Shown here one piece after another: positions 24,486 to 32,743 of a stretch of 64,000 nt of DNA. The DNA comes from Fusobacterium necrophorum subsp. necrophorum (GTDB taxonomy: Bacteria; Fusobacteriota; Fusobacteriia; Fusobacteriales; Fusobacteriaceae). Below the pieces are notes generated by a model. That model had not been told where the DNA came from, searched no databases, and saw nothing but the letters and a program-made list of their open reading frames with translations. Position numbers and translations under genes: made by a program. Location: contig NZ_CP034842.1 of assembly GCF_004006635.1 (NCBI RefSeq), positions 2,232,001 through 2,296,000 on the forward strand, given 5' to 3'. Position 1 is the first letter of the stretch. Each line of letters starts with the position of its first letter.

Positions 24486-25894
24486 AAGACTTGGTTCACG
24501 GATACATTTACATTGATGAAAAAATGCAGAAATGCATTGATACTCCATATTTTCAAAGATTGCATCGGGTCAGACAATTAACTTGTAATTTATTATTTCC
24601 CTCTGTGAACCACACTCGCTATGAACATTCTTTGGGTGTAATGAAATTGGCCTGTGACTTTTGGAACACCTTAAGTCCTTTTTTGCGAGAAAGGGGGAAG
24701 ACGGAAGAAGAAATTCTGCTTCTGAAAGAGCAACTTCGTTTTGCAGCTCTATTGCACGATGTGGGTCATCCCGCCTTCTCTCATTTGGGGGAGAAATTTT
24801 TAGAGAAAGAAGAAATTTGTCAAGCCATTCGCAAGGTACTCCCGAAGCAATATTCTATGGAAGAAACTTTTTATTATCGTGGATCTTTGAAAGGCAGTCC
24901 TCATGAATTGATGTCCTGTTATTGTATTTTTTCAAAATTTCAAAATCTCCTGGATAAAAGTTTACAGCTTGATTTTATGTGTAGAATGATTCTTGGAAAT
25001 CCTTATTTGGAAAAAGAAAAGTGGGCGGAAAATATCTGTATTCAGATTTTGAATTCTTCCTCCATTGATGTGGATAAGTTGGATTATCTGATGAGAGATA
25101 ACCATATGACAGGAGAGATTGCTCCTTTTATGGATGTAGAGAGATTGCTGGCTTCTTTGGCACTGGATGCGGAAAATCGTCTTTGTTTTGTGGCAAAGGC
25201 TATTCCGGCGGTACAATCGGTTGTAGATTCTCGAGATTCTCTCTATTTATGGGTATATCATCATCACATTTCCGTGTATACGGATTTCTTATTGGGGGAA
25301 ATGTTAAGAACTTCTATGGAAGACAGACGAATAGAAAGGGAAGCCTTCTTTTCTCCTGAGGCTATTACGGAAGAGTTGATTGCAGATGATGATGTCTATG
25401 CTCACTTAAGAAGCTTGTATTGCCTGGAGAAAAAAGAAGGAAGAAACTCCTATTTGCAATCTTTGACAGTACAGTTCTTTGAAAGACGTTTTTTAAAGAG
25501 CTTATGGAAAACAATTTATGAATATCATGACAGGAAAATGGAATGGATAGAAGCAGGAATTATTTCAAGTCAGGAAGAATTCAATGCCCTTTTAAAAGAG
25601 GAAACATTTATGACTGAGTTGGCACAAAAAGTTCAACAGGAAGTGGGATTGAAAGCGGGAGAACTCTTTTTTGTCAGCCAACATCATAAATTTTACCATT
25701 CGGTACAAAAGACGGAGATTGAATTGGTCTTAAAGGGAGAAAAACGAAAATTATCAGAGTTGCTGCCACAGAAGAATTTTGAAAAATTTCATCAGTTAAG
25801 TTTCTTCTTTTACGTGAGAGAAGATAAAAAACAGGCGGCATATAAAAGTTTTTTAAAGAATTTAAAAAGAATGTTAGAAGAAAGGAAAGGATAA
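24467..25894 (+). CDS. HD-superfamily phosphohydrolase
   Basis: 475 residues. The N-terminus (VKDLVHGYIYIDEKMQ, FQRLHRVRQL, then TRYEHSLGVMKLA) and the metal site LLHDVGHPAFSH match the YdhJ/dGTPase-like HD family. The second metal-binding segment is SSIDVDKLDYLMRD. Related proteins hydrolyse nucleotides such as dGTP, but the substrate is not predictable here. GGAGG 7 bases before the ATG sets the start inside the dynamin-like gene. TlpA follows after 3 bases. Confidence 0.88.
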   Translation: MGVKVVKDLVHGYIYIDEKMQKCIDTPYFQRLHRVRQLTCNLLFPSVNHTRYEHSLGVMKLACDFWNTLSPFLRERGKTEEEILLLKEQLRFAALLHDVGHPAFSHLGEKFLEKEEICQAIRKVLPKQYSMEETFYYRGSLKGSPHELMSCYCIFSKFQNLLDKSLQLDFMCRMILGNPYLEKEKWAENICIQILNSSSIDVDKLDYLMRDNHMTGEIAPFMDVERLLASLALDAENRLCFVAKAIPAVQSVVDSRDSLYLWVYHHHISVYTDFLLGEMLRTSMEDRRIEREAFFSPEAITEELIADDDVYAHLRSLYCLEKKEGRNSYLQSLTVQFFERRFLKSLWKTIYEYHDRKMEWIEAGIISSQEEFNALLKEETFMTELAQKVQQEVGLKAGELFFVSQHHKFYHSVQKTEIELVLKGEKRKLSELLPQKNFEKFHQLSFFFYVREDKKQAAYKSFLKNLKRMLEERKG

Positions 25895-25897
25895 ACG

Positions 25898-26485
25898 TTG
25901 AAAGGATTTCAAAAAAAGAGAATAATCGTAGGAATGTTGTGTATTGTATTATTATTTGGGGCTGTTTCCTTTTTTGTGAAGCAAACACATCGAGAGTTAA
26001 AGGAACAAAAGTTTCCGGCAACTGTATTTCAATTGGAAGATCAATTTGGGACAGTACATTCTTTAGTGGAATATCAGGGAAAAGTAGTCTTTTTAAATTT
26101 TTGGGCAAGCTGGTGTCCAAGTTGTATGGAAGAAATGCCGAGCATTGAGGAATTATATCGGGAATATGGAGAAAATGAAAAGGATGTCGTAATACTTAGT
26201 ATAGTAAATCCCAGAACGAAGGAACACAGTGCGGGGGTAGATCTTCCTTTGGAAAAATTACAACAATTTGTGAAAGAGAAAAACTATCCTTTTCCCGTTT
26301 TATTTGATAAGACGGGAGAAATCTTTCAGGAATATTCTATTCAAGCCTTTCCTACGACGTATTTCATCAATGCGAAGGGAGAAGTACAAGGATATATTCT
26401 GGGAGCTCTACGAAAAGAAGATATGAAGAAGATTATTCTTGATACCCAGCAAAAAAATAAAAGGGATTCGTCTTCCAAAAATTAA
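25898..26485 (+). CDS. TlpA-family thioredoxin-like protein
   Basis: 195 residues. An N-terminal signal anchor (IIVGMLCIVLLFGAVSFFV, about 8-26) is followed by a thioredoxin fold with the redox motif WCPSC in FWASWCPSCMEEMP. FPTTYFINAKGEV carries the cis-proline. It probably reduces disulfides on the outer face of the membrane. I accept TTG at 25898 as the start because it lies 3 bases after the upstream stop and keeps the full signal anchor; the next ATG would remove most of it. Confidence 0.9.
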   Translation: MKGFQKKRIIVGMLCIVLLFGAVSFFVKQTHRELKEQKFPATVFQLEDQFGTVHSLVEYQGKVVFLNFWASWCPSCMEEMPSIEELYREYGENEKDVVILSIVNPRTKEHSAGVDLPLEKLQQFVKEKNYPFPVLFDKTGEIFQEYSIQAFPTTYFINAKGEVQGYILGALRKEDMKKIILDTQQKNKRDSSSKN

Positions 26486-26507
26486 AATAGCCAAAGTATA
26501 AAAACTA

Positions 26508-26516
26508 TGTTACAAT
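26508..26516 (+). promoter_or_regulatory. Extended -10 promoter of the LysE gene
   Basis: TGTTACAAT, 36 bases before the LysE start codon. No clear -35 box. Confidence 0.5.
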
Positions 26517-26552
26517 ACGAAAGGGTAGAAAGCACTAAGATTGGGAGGACTC

Positions 26553-27176
26553 ATGTTATTGGATGCATCAATTATAAAAGGAATTATAGCAGGTTTCATT
26601 TTATCTCTGCCTTTTGGACCCGTTGGAATCTATTGTATGGAAGTTACGATTGTAGAGGGAAGATGGAAGGGATATGTTTCTGCTTTAGGAATGGTAAGTA
26701 TTGATGTCTTGTATGGAATTATCGCCTTGGTATTCGTCAACCGAGTAGAAGACATTATCATTCGTTATGAGAGATATTTGACAGTTTTGATTGGTATTTT
26801 TTTAATTCTCATTGCCATTCGAAAACTGACACAGCCTGTTACCATAAAGAGAGTAAAACATGAATTTAAAACCTTGTTGCAAGGGTATTTTACATTTATG
26901 TTTTTTGCTTTAGCTAATATTTCAAGTATTGCGGTTATTATTTTGATTTTTACAACCTTACGAGTGTTTGAATCGGAATCATCCACCATGTTGTATCAAG
27001 TCCCAATGGGTATTTTTGCAGGGGGAGCTTCCCTTTGGTTTTTTACCACAACGGTATTGTGCAAACTTCGAAAAACAGTAGAAGAAAAAAGTTTGATACG
27101 GGTATCCAGAGTGGCAAGTTGTTTGATTTTGTTGCTGGGAGTGTATTTGATTTTCAAAATGGCAGTAAATATTTAA
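26553..27176 (+). CDS. LysE-family amino acid exporter
   Basis: About 207 residues, six hydrophobic helices. The start GIIAGFILSLPFGPVGIYCM is the LysE-type first helix with its conserved proline-glycine turns, and a tryptophan-rich later helix (GGASLWFFTTTV) also fits. It likely exports an amino acid or similar metabolite. I chose ATG 26553 because GGGAGG lies just before it; the in-frame TTG 12 bases upstream would leave that Shine-Dalgarno inside the gene. It has its own extended -10 promoter. Confidence 0.85.
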   Translation: MLLDASIIKGIIAGFILSLPFGPVGIYCMEVTIVEGRWKGYVSALGMVSIDVLYGIIALVFVNRVEDIIIRYERYLTVLIGIFLILIAIRKLTQPVTIKRVKHEFKTLLQGYFTFMFFALANISSIAVIILIFTTLRVFESESSTMLYQVPMGIFAGGASLWFFTTTVLCKLRKTVEEKSLIRVSRVASCLILLLGVYLIFKMAVNI

Positions 27177-27200
27177 AAGTAGAATGGAGTAAAAATTGGT

Positions 27201-28253
27201 ATGGTAAACATGGAGTATCGAGCAGAGAATGCTAAGATTCGAGTGGGGATTGCTTTGAGTGGAGGAGTGGACAGTTCCACCGTGGCATATTTATTAAAAA
27301 AGCGAGGCTATGATATTTTTGGAGTGACAATGAGAACTTGTCATGAAGAAGATGCCGATGCAAAAAAAGTGTGTCAAGACTTAGGGATTCAGCATTATGT
27401 ATTAGATTTGACGGAAGATTTTTCGGAAAAAGTCATGGATTATTTTGTAGAAGAATATATGCAGGGGAGAACACCGAATCCTTGTATGGTTTGCAATCGA
27501 CATATTAAATTTGGAAAGTTATTGGATTTTATTTTAGAACAAGGGGCTCAGTATATGGCGACCGGGCATTATACAAAATTAGTAGACGGTCATCTTTCGG
27601 TGGGGGATGACGGAGGAAAAGATCAAGTGTATTTCCTATCCCAAGTTCCGAAAGAAAAATTAAAGAATATTATTTTCCCGGTGGGAGACTTAGAAAAGAG
27701 GCAGGTAAGAGAATTGGCAAAAGAACTTGGAGTTCGAGTATATGCCAAGAAAGACTCTCAAGAAATTTGCTTTGTGGAAGATGGACAATTAAAACAATTT
27801 TTGATTGAAAAAACAAAGGGGAAAGTGTATAATAAGGGAAATATCGTTGACAGGGATGGAAAAATTCTTGGAAAGCATAACGGTTTGTCTTTTTATACCA
27901 TCGGACAAAGAAAAGGTTTAGGGATTTCTTCCGAATCACCTCTTTATGTGGTGGAATTGAATTCCGAACGAAATGAAATCATCGTAGGAAACAATGAAGA
28001 TTTAATGAGAGAAAAATTGATTGCGGAGAGATGTAATTTATTTTTAGTAGAGCATTTGGAAGAGCTTCATGATATGGAATGTTATGCCAAGACTCGTTCT
28101 CGAGATAGCTTGCATGCCTGTCGTTTAGAAGTGGTCGGAAAGGAAATCGTGGTTCATTTTATCAACAATCGAGTTCGGGCAGTCACACCGGGTCAAGGAG
28201 TCGTGTTTTATAACGAGCAGGGTCAAGTCATTGCCGGAGGATTTATTAAATAA
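27201..28253 (+). CDS. mnmA: tRNA-specific 2-thiouridylase MnmA
   Basis: 350 residues. The PP-loop SGGVDSS lies at 20-26 and NPCMVCNRHIKF contains the catalytic cysteine. The second catalytic cysteine is in SQEICFVED, and a C-terminal beta barrel starts with LYVVELN. MnmA thiolates U34 of tRNAs for Lys, Glu and Gln. Two ATG codons nine bases apart are possible starts; neither has a strong Shine-Dalgarno. mscL follows after 17 bases. Confidence 0.96.
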   Translation: MVNMEYRAENAKIRVGIALSGGVDSSTVAYLLKKRGYDIFGVTMRTCHEEDADAKKVCQDLGIQHYVLDLTEDFSEKVMDYFVEEYMQGRTPNPCMVCNRHIKFGKLLDFILEQGAQYMATGHYTKLVDGHLSVGDDGGKDQVYFLSQVPKEKLKNIIFPVGDLEKRQVRELAKELGVRVYAKKDSQEICFVEDGQLKQFLIEKTKGKVYNKGNIVDRDGKILGKHNGLSFYTIGQRKGLGISSESPLYVVELNSERNEIIVGNNEDLMREKLIAERCNLFLVEHLEELHDMECYAKTRSRDSLHACRLEVVGKEIVVHFINNRVRAVTPGQGVVFYNEQGQVIAGGFIK

Positions 28254-28270
28254 AAAATAGGAGTGATAAC

Positions 28271-28669
28271 ATGTCAGTATTAAAAGAATTTAAAGAGTTT
28301 GCAATTAAGGGTAATGTGGTAGATATGGCAGTTGGGGTTATCATTGGGGGAGCTTTCGGGAAAATCGTAAGCAGCCTGGTAGGAGATGTCATTATGCCGG
28401 CAGTCAGCACCATTTTGGGAGGACAAAGTTTTGCGGAAAAAGCAATTGAAATTCCTTCTAAAGTGGAGGGAGCGGAACCTATTTTGATTAAATACGGTTT
28501 GTTTCTTCAAAATATTATTGATTTTGTGATTATCTCTTTTTGCGTTTTTGTCATGGTAAAAATCATTAACAGCCTGAAGAAAAAAGAGGAAGAAGCACCG
28601 GCAGCACCTCCTGCACCCAGCAATGAAGAAGTATTGTTATCCGAAATTCGAGATTTACTAAAAAAATAG
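28271..28669 (+). CDS. mscL: Large-conductance mechanosensitive channel MscL
   Basis: 132 residues. The N-terminal helix is followed by TM1 GNVVDMAVGVIIGGAFGKIV with the pore-lining glycines, a periplasmic loop and TM2 (GLFLQNIIDFVIISFCVFVMVKI). The C-terminal bundle NEEVLLSEIRDLLKK is standard, and a Pro/Ala-rich stretch links it to TM2. It opens under hypo-osmotic shock to release solutes. A strong terminator follows. Confidence 0.97.
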   Translation: MSVLKEFKEFAIKGNVVDMAVGVIIGGAFGKIVSSLVGDVIMPAVSTILGGQSFAEKAIEIPSKVEGAEPILIKYGLFLQNIIDFVIISFCVFVMVKIINSLKKKEEEAPAAPPAPSNEEVLLSEIRDLLKK

Positions 28670-28722
28670 TTTCTTTGTCATTGAGAAAGAAGATAAATGG
28701 AAAACGAGTTATAGTTGCTATC

Positions 28723-28753
28723 AAAGGAACAAGAATTTTTTCTTGTTCCTTTT
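28723..28753 (+). terminator. Intrinsic terminator after mscL
   Basis: AAAGGAACAAGAA pairs with TTCTTGTTCCTTT at 28723-28735 and 28740-28752, followed by TCATTTTTT. Confidence 0.85.
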
Positions 28754-28887
28754 CATTTTTTATTCCTTTTATATTTTTATAAAGAGAAACTCTGAAATAT
28801 ATGGTGATTTTGGCTTTTTTATAATAAATTTAAACCTAAGCAATGGTAGGAGTGTTCATTTTCACTGATGAAGGAAAAATTGGCAGT

Positions 28888-28935
28888 ATAATGTAAACTT
28901 AAATAATGTAACAATTGAAATTAAGTTTACATTAT
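28888..28935. promoter_or_regulatory. Perfect 15-bp inverted repeat operator upstream of the HTH-HATPase-STAS gene
   Basis: ATAATGTAAACTTAA (28888-28902) and TTAAGTTTACATTAT (28921-28935) are perfect inverted arms with 18 bases between. A third half-site, ATAATGTAA, follows directly at 28903-28911. The right arm lies exactly in the spacer between the -35 and -10 boxes, so a bound protein would block RNA polymerase. The obvious candidate is the gene's own product, which has an N-terminal helix-turn-helix (inference). Confidence 0.8.
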
Positions 28936-28943
28936 GATATAAT
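28915..28943 (+). promoter_or_regulatory. Sigma-70 promoter of the HTH-HATPase-STAS gene
   Basis: TTGAAA (28915-28920), 17-base spacer, TATAAT (28938-28943) with extended TGA. The start codon is 33 bases downstream. Confidence 0.85.
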
Positions 28944-28975
28944 AAAGTATATCACAAAAGAAGGAGGATTATATT

Positions 28976-29995
28976 ATGAGTTTTACGAAAGAATATCGAA
29001 AAGAAATTATAGAGTTTATTATTCAATCTGTTTCACTACATAAAAATCCTTACCAATCTGTTTTAGAAAAATATCCAATTAGTAGACAAACTCTTGCAAA
29101 GTATATTAAAAATTTGATAGAGAAGAATATTATAGCAAAGGTAGGGAGAAATCATTTTGAATTAAAGTTATTTATTTTTGACAAAAGAGTTTATGATAAC
29201 AAGGGATTGGCAGAGCACATTATATATCAAGATTTTGTAAAACCTTATGAAGCAGATAAAAAAGAAAATGTGAAATATATTTTAAACTATGCTTTCACAG
29301 AAATGTTAAATAATGCAATTGAACATTCAGAGGGAGATAAAATTTATGTTTATTATGCCGAAAACTATTATTATTCGATTATAGCCATAGAAGATAATGG
29401 AATTGGAATCTTTAAAAAGATTAAAAGAGATCATCATTTAAAAAATGAAAGTGAGGCTATTTTTGAATTGAAGAAAGGAAAATTGACTTCGGATAGTGAG
29501 AATCACAGTGGAGAAGGAATATTTTTTACTTCTAAAGTTGTAGATTATTTTTCTATTGAGTCTTTTCAACATCATTTCAGTTCTGGAAACAAAAAATATT
29601 TCTATAGTTTTGAACAGTTAGAAAGAGATAAAGTGAATGGAACTTCTGTATTTATGGTCATTGATAAGAATACAAATAGAACGACAAAAGAAGTTTTTGA
29701 AAAATATACAAATGAGGAGTATATTTTTGACAGAACGGAAATTACTATTTATTTAGCGAAAGAATATTTGGGATTTCCACTGATATCCAGATCCTTAGCT
29801 AAGAGGATTTTATCAAATATCGATAAGTTTAAGAATGTTTTCTTAGATTTTTCGGGAATAGATTCCATAGGGCAGGGCTTTGCTGATGAAGTGTTCAGAG
29901 TCTATAGAAATAAAAAACCTGAGATTACAATTTTACCTATCAATGAAAATTCAGATATTAGATTTATGATAGAAAGAGCATTAAAAGCAAAATAA
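28976..29995 (+). CDS. HTH-HATPase-STAS-like (DUF4325) fusion regulator
   Basis: 339 residues, soluble, three modules in one chain. Residues about 1-60 form a winged helix-turn-helix (YPISRQTLAKYIKNLIEKNI). Residues about 95-225 form a GHKL ATPase: N box FTEMLNNAIEHSEGD, G1 IEDNGIGIF and G2 HSGEGIFF. Residues about 250-339 form the STAS-like DUF4325 domain (LISRSLAKRILSNI, FLDFSGIDSIGQGFADE, ITILPINENSDIR). The parts resemble a repressor, an RsbW-like kinase and its antagonist combined. No sensor or phospho-acceptor His is visible. It is monocistronic, with a perfect operator in its promoter and a terminator after it. The trigger and targets are unknown. Confidence 0.85.
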   Translation: MSFTKEYRKEIIEFIIQSVSLHKNPYQSVLEKYPISRQTLAKYIKNLIEKNIIAKVGRNHFELKLFIFDKRVYDNKGLAEHIIYQDFVKPYEADKKENVKYILNYAFTEMLNNAIEHSEGDKIYVYYAENYYYSIIAIEDNGIGIFKKIKRDHHLKNESEAIFELKKGKLTSDSENHSGEGIFFTSKVVDYFSIESFQHHFSSGNKKYFYSFEQLERDKVNGTSVFMVIDKNTNRTTKEVFEKYTNEEYIFDRTEITIYLAKEYLGFPLISRSLAKRILSNIDKFKNVFLDFSGIDSIGQGFADEVFRVYRNKKPEITILPINENSDIRFMIERALKAK

Positions 29996-30014
29996 ATATG
30001 ACTAAGAAATTGGA

Positions 30015-30050
30015 AATGAGAGTTCTAAAACATAGAATTCTCATTTTTTA
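30015..30050 (+). terminator. Intrinsic terminator after the HTH-HATPase-STAS gene
   Basis: AATGAGAGTTCTA and TAGAATTCTCATT pair over 13 positions with one mismatch, followed by TTTTT. Confidence 0.8.
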
Positions 30051-30156
30051 TTGCTAAAAAATTCAAAAAATGATTGAATGACAGAAAATAAAAATGAAAA
30101 AATATCAAAAATATCATATTTCAGACAAAATATTCCAATTCAATTCTATAAAATTC

Positions 30157-30188
30157 TTGACAAATAAAATAATCTATGCTGATATAAT
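30157..30188 (+). promoter_or_regulatory. Promoter of the TonB receptor/autotransporter genes
   Basis: A consensus TTGACA (30157-30162) lies 20 bases from TATAAT (30183-30188), which carries an extended TGA. The long spacer suggests an activated or extended -10 promoter. A TGATAT at 17 bases is an alternative -10. No convincing Fur box was found. Confidence 0.5.
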
Positions 30189-30255
30189 TTATAGATACTA
30201 TTTATTTTACTTACATAATACATGGAAAACAACATATTAGAAAGGAGAAGTAAAG

Positions 30256-32728
30256 ATGAAAGGAAAAATGTTATTGTTAGGAATTTTACTAAGTAGCCTA
30301 TCCTTTGCTACTGCGGAAATTCAATTGGAAAGCTCCAAAATTCGTGGGGGGGGGGTACTATAAACCCTCTATGGAAGAAAACAATGGAACGATTGTCATC
30401 ACGGAAGAAATGATACAAAAAAAGCATTATGACAGCGTTGCCAAAATTTTTGAAGATTCTCCGGTTTCCGTCGTAAGACATACAGCATTCGGACCGATTG
30501 TCGATTTGCGAGGAAGCGGAGAGAGAACCATCAGTCGAGTGAAAGTGATGATTGATGGCACACCGATCAACCCTTTAGAAGAAACTCACGGAACCATCCC
30601 TTTTGATACCATTCCGGTGGAATCCATTGCCAAGATAGAAATTGTTCCGGGAACAGGAACGACAAAATATGGAGGAGGAACCACAGGAGGGTATATCAAT
30701 ATTCATACGAAAAAAGAGAAACAGAATAATTACATTACGATCAATGCGGACCATGCCTCTTATAATGCCAAGAGTATTGGAATTGCTGCGGGAATGAATG
30801 CGAGCAAGAAATTATTTGTCTATGCGGGAGAAACCTATCAAAGAAAAGACGGCTATCGAAAGAAAGACCATTCAGACAGAAACAATTTTTTAGGAGGTTT
30901 TGATTATCAAATCAATGCAAAACATAGGATCAAAGGACAAGGAAATCTCTACCGAGAGGATTTAAAATCCACAACGGAAGTGACTCATGAAGAATTGAAA
31001 GAAGATAGAAGAAAAGCGGGAGAAGATACAAAGATAGAAATGGATCGAGATTTTGCTTCTTTGGACTATGAATACACACCTACTTCCAATTTTAAATTAA
31101 GAACCAATGTCAACCGAGCTCATTTTACAAGAGATGTATCTATGGATGCGAAGCAGGAGCAGCTTATTTTAGGAAATGCGTTTCGTTTTATACTAAACTT
31201 GGAGGACGAGTTAAAGGATGTAAAGCCAGCTCTACGAAATTTTCAATCCACTATGGAAGGAAAATTTAAGGAAAAGAATCAGGAAGGAAAGTTGGATGGA
31301 GAATGGAAATATAATCAAGGAAAAGGACATTTGCAATTTGGATACAGTTATAATGAGAAAAATTTAAAACAGAATTTAAAAGTAACCTCTAAAGCTTTTA
31401 CTCTAGCAGAAATTGGATATCTCTTCCCGGGCGATCCTCCTGTTGCCCCTTTTGAGAATTATGGAGGTAAGATAATAGACCTAGAAACTGTGATACGAAA
31501 GCAGGCAGAGTCCTATGGGCTGGAGGAAGAGGAAATAAAGGCGTATATAGATTCTACGGTTCCTATATATCAAAATGAGAAAGTAGATGTTCAAAATTAT
31601 AATACTGTAGATGCCTTTAAGGATACTCATGCCTTATACCTGTTGAATGATTACAAGATTACTCCGAAGTTCAATGTTAGAGCGGGACTTCGTTGGGAAC
31701 ATTCCCAGTATGGAGCTGCTCGGAATAATAAAACTATTTTTGGGATTCACAATGCTCATAAATCTATTTTAGCGGGGATTGCATTTATGTTTGACCTGTT
31801 GGATGAATATGAAAAGGAAGCTTTAACAAATGGAAGATTAAATTATGTTGATATAGATATGTCCTTGACAAATACAAAAATCAAAGACAGTAGTGATAAT
31901 ATAGGAGGAGAGCTTGGATTCACTTATCAATATAATAAAAAAGGAAGTGTATTTTTCCGATATGAAAGAGGATTTTTGTCTCCATTACCATCCCAACTTA
32001 CCAATAAAGATTTCTTGACAGGAATCTATTATCCAAGTCATGTGAAATCCGAAAAAGTGGATACTTTTGAAATCGGAATCAAGCATTCTCTATGGAACAA
32101 TACTCATATCGAAGCCAATACTTTCTTCTCTTTAACCAAAGATGAAATTACAAACATGCGATACAATGCCAACAACCATGTGAATATGCGTTGGGCGTAT
32201 GCCAATATTTCAAAGACGAGAAGACTTGGTTTTGAATTGAATGCGGAACATATTTTTGATAAATTAAAAATTCGGGAATCCTTTAGCTATGTAGATGCTA
32301 AAATAGCAAAAGATACCGGATTTAAAGATTATTATCATTCTGGTTATGTCGAAGGAACCAATAAGAAATTTGCAAAAGAACCTCTATACTATAAAAAAGG
32401 ACAAACAGTACCTCTTGTTTCTAAGGTCAAAGTAACAGTAGGAGCAGAATATCAATGTACAGATAAATTGAGTTTAGGAGGAAACTATAACTATGTCAGT
32501 GGCTATGATACTCGAGAACCGGGCGAAGGTTTCCAAGCAAAGACCTATAAAGTAAAAGGTCATGGAACTTTGGACCTGTTTGGAAGATATTATTTCACAG
32601 ACTATGCCTATGTACGATTTGGAGTGAATAATGTGCTAGGAGAAAAATATAACTTGCGGGAAGATTCCCATTATGCGGTACCGGCTCCAAAACAAAATTA
32701 CTATGCAGGCTTTAGTTATAAGTTCTAA
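30256..32728 (+). CDS. TonB-dependent outer-membrane receptor, phase-variable by poly-G, OFF as sequenced
   Basis: ATG 30256, after AAAGGAGAAG, starts a signal peptide (MLLLGILLSSLSFATA). That frame ends at TAA 30361-30363, just after ten G, giving 35 residues. The rest continues in another frame to 32728. Removing one G (9 G) joins the frames into an 823-residue protein. It has a plug domain (ITEEMIQKKHYDSVAKIFED, then FDTIPVESIAKIEIVPGTG with KYGGGTTGGYINI) and a 22-strand-type barrel ending in YAGFSYKF. Such receptors import siderophores, haem or other chelates; the ligand is not evident. An apparent TTG start at 30305 would lack a signal peptide and is not credible. Confidence 0.9.
30346..30355. 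repeat. Poly-G tract (10 G), phase-variation switch
   Basis: Ten consecutive G lie 30 codons into the TonB receptor gene, just past the signal peptide. Slipped-strand changes of one base move the downstream frame. 9 or 12 G would be ON; 10 or 11 would be OFF. A consensus error in the tract is possible. Confidence 0.9.
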
Positions 32729-32743
32729 GAGGGAGGTTGGAAT

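Noticed and set aside
25674..26120. 148-codon minus-strand ORF opposite the HD and TlpA genes
   Set aside because: Antisense shadow of two recognised genes with no promoter or family match.
30180..30220. Possible Fur box upstream of the TonB receptor
   Set aside because: The AT-rich sequence does not match the GATAAT-type dyad closely enough.
30305..32728. TonB receptor starting at TTG 30305
   Set aside because: This frame lacks a signal peptide and Shine-Dalgarno; the real start is ATG 30256, separated by the poly-G frameshift.
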